A stretch of 14,980 nt of DNA from Bacillota bacterium (GTDB lineage Bacteria; Bacillota; Bacilli; Alicyclobacillales; Alicyclobacillaceae), in the NCBI GenBank assembly GCA_021816665.1, contig JAKAXI010000009.1, positions 1 through 14,980 of the forward strand. The letters run 5' to 3'. The translations under genes were made by a program, and so were the position numbers. Under the pieces are notes generated by a model. It did not search any database and was not told where the DNA came from. It saw nothing but the letters and a program-made list of their open reading frames with translations. This document shows, piece after piece, positions 12,529 to 14,980 of the stretch. Within the stretch, counting starts at the first letter, position 1. Each line of letters starts with the position of its first letter.

Positions 12529-13404
12529 TCAGGACGGCTGTACCAAAGTGTTTGCAATGTCGGCAAACTCAGCGAGCGTCAGCGTCTCGCCGCGCCTTCC
12601 CCCATCGACGCCCGTTCTCGCCAGTAGAGCAAGTGCAGACTCCTTGGAGATACCAAGCCCTGTACTGAGAGCGTTTGCGAGCGTTTTGCGTCGGGTGGCA
12701 AAGGCCGCTCGGACGACTCGGAAAAAAGCAGCCTCGTCAGCGACTTCGACAGGAGGCGTCAGCCGCCTTTCCAGGCATAGCACAGCAGACTCCACATCAG
12801 GAGGCGGTAAAAAGGCGCCGGGGCTGACACGAGCGACGGTTTGCACATCTGCGCGGTACTGCACTGCAACAGACAACGCCCCGTAGGTCTTGCCGCCAGG
12901 CGGGGCCGCCATTCGCTGCGCAACTTCCCGCTGCACCATCACAACCATGCGCGACCAGTCGACTCCCGCGTCAAACAGGTGAAACAAGATGGGCGTTGTG
13001 ATGTAGTACGGCAGGTTGGCCACCACTGCGACGTGCTCACAGCCTGCTTCGGCAAAGTGTTTCCATATCCGTGCAAGGTCTACTTCCAGGACGTCGTCAT
13101 ACACAATCTCTACGTTATTGCAGTCCTTCAGCGACTCTGCCAGCACCGGCGAGAGCGACCTGTCTTTCTCGATCGCGATGACCGTTTGGGCACGCTCCGC
13201 CAACCGCCGTGTGACGACCCCAGCACCCGGGCCAATTTCAAGCGCCCCGTCACTGTGAGTTAAACCGCTAGCAGCCGCGATCGCGTCGAGCACACGCTCG
13301 TCGACGAGGAAGTTTTGCCCATACTGTTTCTTCAACTGAAATCCGTGCCGCGCCATCAAGTCGCGCAGCGCCCGCGCACTCGTCAGTTTCAATGCATCGT
13401 TCAT
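12529..13404 (-). CDS. rsmA: 16S rRNA dimethyladenosine transferase RsmA (KsgA)
   Basis: SAM-dependent enzyme that dimethylates two adjacent adenines in helix 45 at the 3' end of 16S rRNA, a late check on small-subunit assembly. The product has 291 residues, as usual. It shows KKQYGQNFL (25-33), the SAM-binding motif LEIGPGAGVVT (55-65), the acidic E79 in VIAIEKD, and the catalytic NLPYYITTP (130-138). The C-terminal helical domain (about 215-291) is complete. ATG at 13404 overlaps the rnmV stop as ATGA; GGGAGGAGG lies 12 bases upstream, somewhat far, which fits translational coupling. A longer form from GTG at 13428 would add eight residues of Gly-rich sequence not expected in the family. 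Confidence 0.97.
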   Translation of the reverse strand: MNDALKLTSARALRDLMARHGFQLKKQYGQNFLVDERVLDAIAAASGLTHSDGALEIGPGAGVVTRRLAERAQTVIAIEKDRSLSPVLAESLKDCNNVEIVYDDVLEVDLARIWKHFAEAGCEHVAVVANLPYYITTPILFHLFDAGVDWSRMVVMVQREVAQRMAAPPGGKTYGALSVAVQYRADVQTVARVSPGAFLPPPDVESAVLCLERRLTPPVEVADEAAFFRVVRAAFATRRKTLANALSTGLGISKESALALLARTGVDGGRRGETLTLAEFADIANTLVQPS

Positions 13405-13961
13405 AGTTGCACAAGCGCCTCCTCCCACTCTTCCCGCGTGATACCGAGTACGTTTAGTTTGCGCACAAAGGCCTTTGCATTGCCGTAGCCAATGCCAAGC
13501 TGCTCGCCGACTGCTTGTCTGCGTTTTGCTGCGTCAGCCATCCCAACGAGTCCTGCGGCTTCGAGGTCTGCGAGTGTAAATTCGCCGCCAGTGTCGAGTC
13601 CTGCCGCCCTGTTTTCGCGCGCCTGCAGCAACGCTTCTATAATCGCCTCGTCCGGTGCGTGTTCCACACCGACGCCATGCGAACTGCGAGCCACACGGCG
13701 CGCCAAAAATGCGTGGCGTACGCCAGGAATGGCGTCAGCCACGCGCCGACGGATCCGTTCGCCTGGGCCGTCGGGGTCGGTCAATACAATCACGCCGCGT
13801 GAAGTGGCCGCGCGGCGCAACTCTGCAAGTGTCCGATGCGCAACGCGGTCACCGCCGAGCACCCAGACGTCTGCTTGGACGGCGCGTTCTACCGCCTGCC
13901 GGTCATGGAGACCTTCAACGACGACAACTTCCCGGATGACCGGGCGCACATCCGAGGTCAT
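13401..13961 (-). CDS. rnmV: Ribonuclease M5 (5S rRNA maturation)
   Basis: Toprim-domain endonuclease that cleaves the 5S rRNA precursor, with ribosomal protein L18 as cofactor in B. subtilis. The 186-residue product has the N-terminal Toprim domain: glutamate E16 in VVVVEGLHD, then D62 and D64 in VLTDPDGPGERIR, followed by HAFL (83-86) and GVGVEHA (96-102), the M5 signature. The C-terminal part with LGIGYGNAKAFVRKLNVLGI is the family's helical RNA-recognition region. ATG at 13961 overlaps the tatD stop as ATGA, with GGTGGAGA just upstream. The gene forms a tatD-rnmV-rsmA string, the same order as in B. subtilis. Confidence 0.96.
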   Translation of the reverse strand: MTSDVRPVIREVVVVEGLHDRQAVERAVQADVWVLGGDRVAHRTLAELRRAATSRGVIVLTDPDGPGERIRRRVADAIPGVRHAFLARRVARSSHGVGVEHAPDEAIIEALLQARENRAAGLDTGGEFTLADLEAAGLVGMADAAKRRQAVGEQLGIGYGNAKAFVRKLNVLGITREEWEEALVQL

Positions 13962-14731
13962 AAAGTCTCCACCTTAGTGAACAGCCGCAGGGCATTCTCT
14001 GCCGTCTGCCTCGCCACTTCTTCTGTATCTTGTCCCCGTACACGAGCGAGTTGCGCCACGACCAGCGCAACTCGTTCCGGTTCGTTGCGTTTGCCGCGCA
14101 GCGGGGCAGGTGACAGGTACGGTGAGTCGGTTTCTGCGAGCAGCCGATGGGCCGGGATGCCGCGCGCCACCTCACGCACATCGTCCGCCTTTTTAAACGT
14201 GACGGGACCGCCGAACGAGATGTAGTAGCCGAGGTCAAGACAGCGCTTGGCGACTGCCTCGGACTCGTTGAAACAGTGCATGACGCCCGTGACTCGGCCG
14301 CGAAATGACTCAATCATCGCGACGAGGTCTGCCGTTGACTCGCGGTTGTGCAAAATGACGGGAAGTTGACAGCGCTCGGCCAGTTCGAGCTGCCGCCGGA
14401 GCACATCCTGTTGCTCAGGCCTTGGCGCAGCGTCCCAGTAATAGTCGAGGCCAATTTCGCCGATCGCGACGACTTTCGGGTGAGACGTGAGCGCCTCAAT
14501 CCGCGCAAAGTCTTCAGCAGGTACGTCTTTGGCTGCTTCCGGGTGGATCCCGACGGCTGCAAACACCTCCGGCTCCTGCTCAGCGAGCCGGACCGCCCGC
14601 TGTGAGGACGCCACGTCGACACCCGGCACGACGATGCGCCCGACGCCCGCTGCTCTGGCGCGCGCGAGCACGTCTGCCAAGTCGCCGGCAAACTGGTCGT
14701 CGTTCAGGTGACAGTGCGAATCAAACAGCAT
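13958..14731 (-). CDS. tatD: TatD family metal-dependent hydrolase
   Basis: TIM-barrel metal-dependent nuclease; E. coli TatD has 3'-5' exonuclease activity on DNA/RNA, and the B. subtilis gene at this locus is yabD. The 257 residues are a full-length domain with all metal ligands: H6 and H8 in FDSHCHLN, E92 in AIGEIGLDY, H128 in ILHNRES, H152 in MHCFNES, and D202 in LAETDSPYL. ATG at 14731 directly follows the metG stop codon with no spacer, and a GG-rich site within the end of metG serves as ribosome-binding site. It probably belongs to a metG-tatD-rnmV-rsmA transcript. Confidence 0.96.
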   Translation of the reverse strand: MLFDSHCHLNDDQFAGDLADVLARARAAGVGRIVVPGVDVASSQRAVRLAEQEPEVFAAVGIHPEAAKDVPAEDFARIEALTSHPKVVAIGEIGLDYYWDAAPRPEQQDVLRRQLELAERCQLPVILHNRESTADLVAMIESFRGRVTGVMHCFNESEAVAKRCLDLGYYISFGGPVTFKKADDVREVARGIPAHRLLAETDSPYLSPAPLRGKRNEPERVALVVAQLARVRGQDTEEVARQTAENALRLFTKVETL

Positions 14732-14980
14732 TTACTTGACCACCGCCCCGTTCGGCATCGACTCCGGCACCGTCACGAGGGTCAATTGGTCGCCTTCTGA
14801 CGCTGCGAGAATCATCCCGTTCGAATCGACACCGCGCAGTTTGACCGGTTTGAGATTGGCGACGACGACGACTTTGCGGCCGACGAGCACACTCGGCGGG
14901 TCGAAGTACTTGGCGATACCTGAGACAATCTGCCGCACCTCGCTGCCGAGGTCGATTTCTAGGCGGAGCAGTTTGTCGGC
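14732..14980 (-). CDS. metG: Methionyl-tRNA synthetase, C-terminal tRNA-binding domain (5' part outside window)
   Basis: Only the last 82 codons are present; the gene enters from the right edge. The segment reads as the OB-fold, EMAP/Trbp111-like domain that dimerises and helps bind tRNA in long-form MetRS: ADKLLRLEIDLGSEVRQIVS, then VGRKVVVVANLKPVKLRG and SNGMILAASEG, ending shortly after SMPNGAVVK. The catalytic domain is not visible. A free-standing tRNA-binding protein (CsaA/Trbp111) could look similar over this stretch, but its position directly before tatD is the standard place of metG in Bacilli. The stop codon TAA directly abuts the tatD ATG. Confidence 0.92.
   Translation of the reverse strand, partial: ADKLLRLEIDLGSEVRQIVSGIAKYFDPPSVLVGRKVVVVANLKPVKLRGVDSNGMILAASEGDQLTLVTVPESMPNGAVVK

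Noticed and set aside
1..14980. Search for tRNA/rRNA genes, CRISPR arrays, insertion sequences, prophage or attachment sites
   Set aside because: No repeat-spacer pattern, transposase-like protein, flanking direct repeats or RNA-gene signature was seen on either strand.

Overview
The window is about 15 kb of chromosome from an endospore-forming Bacillota (class Bacilli). The gene content and order match the conserved metG-tatD-rnmV-rsmA-yabG-veg-sspF-ispE-purR-ridA-spoVG-glmU-prs-pth block known from Bacillus subtilis, read here almost entirely on the minus strand. A spore-DNA-binding protein (sspF), a spore coat protease (yabG) and spoVG all point to sporulation. The G+C content looks moderately high by eye. 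About half of the start codons are GTG or TTG (8 of the 17 starts in the window). This fits a lineage such as Alicyclobacillaceae better than Bacillus proper, but the genus cannot be fixed from this sequence.

Reading in the direction of transcription (right to left): metG is cut by the window edge. tatD, rnmV and rsmA follow, closely packed and joined by two 4-base ATGA stop/start overlaps (DNA/RNA metabolism, 5S rRNA maturation, 16S rRNA methylation). A two-gene insertion comes next: a ykuK-like RNase H-fold gene on the minus strand, and a family 2 glycosyltransferase, the only plus-strand gene. Their 3' ends overlap by 16 bases. yabG has a sigma-K-like promoter. veg has two consensus sigma-A promoters and a terminator. 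sspF ends at a strong hairpin.

The main departure from the textbook order is a cyanophycin operon between sspF and ispE: cphB (cyanophycinase) followed by cphA (cyanophycin synthetase), translationally coupled by ATGA. Making and breaking this Asp-Arg reserve polymer is thus encoded inside a cluster of sporulation and housekeeping genes. No convincing dedicated promoter is visible.

Downstream are ispE (isoprenoid pathway), purR and ridA (purine repressor and enamine/imine deaminase, with the ridA ribosome-binding site overlapping the purR stop). spoVG has its own sigma-H promoter and terminator. glmU, prs and pth follow from a sigma-A-like promoter (UDP-GlcNAc, PRPP and peptidyl-tRNA recycling); pth loses its last few codons at the window edge. 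No ctc (rplY-like) gene lies between prs and pth.

No tRNA, rRNA, CRISPR, insertion sequence or phage gene is visible. No gene-free stretch exceeds about 206 bases. The longest ones (2971-3166, 9576-9781, 9244-9389, 11047-11159) hold promoters, terminators and leader hairpins. I do not see a wholly new system. The best leads are the cyanophycin operon in a spore-gene context, the glycosyltransferase/ykuK insertion, and several leader hairpins that touch ribosome-binding sites.
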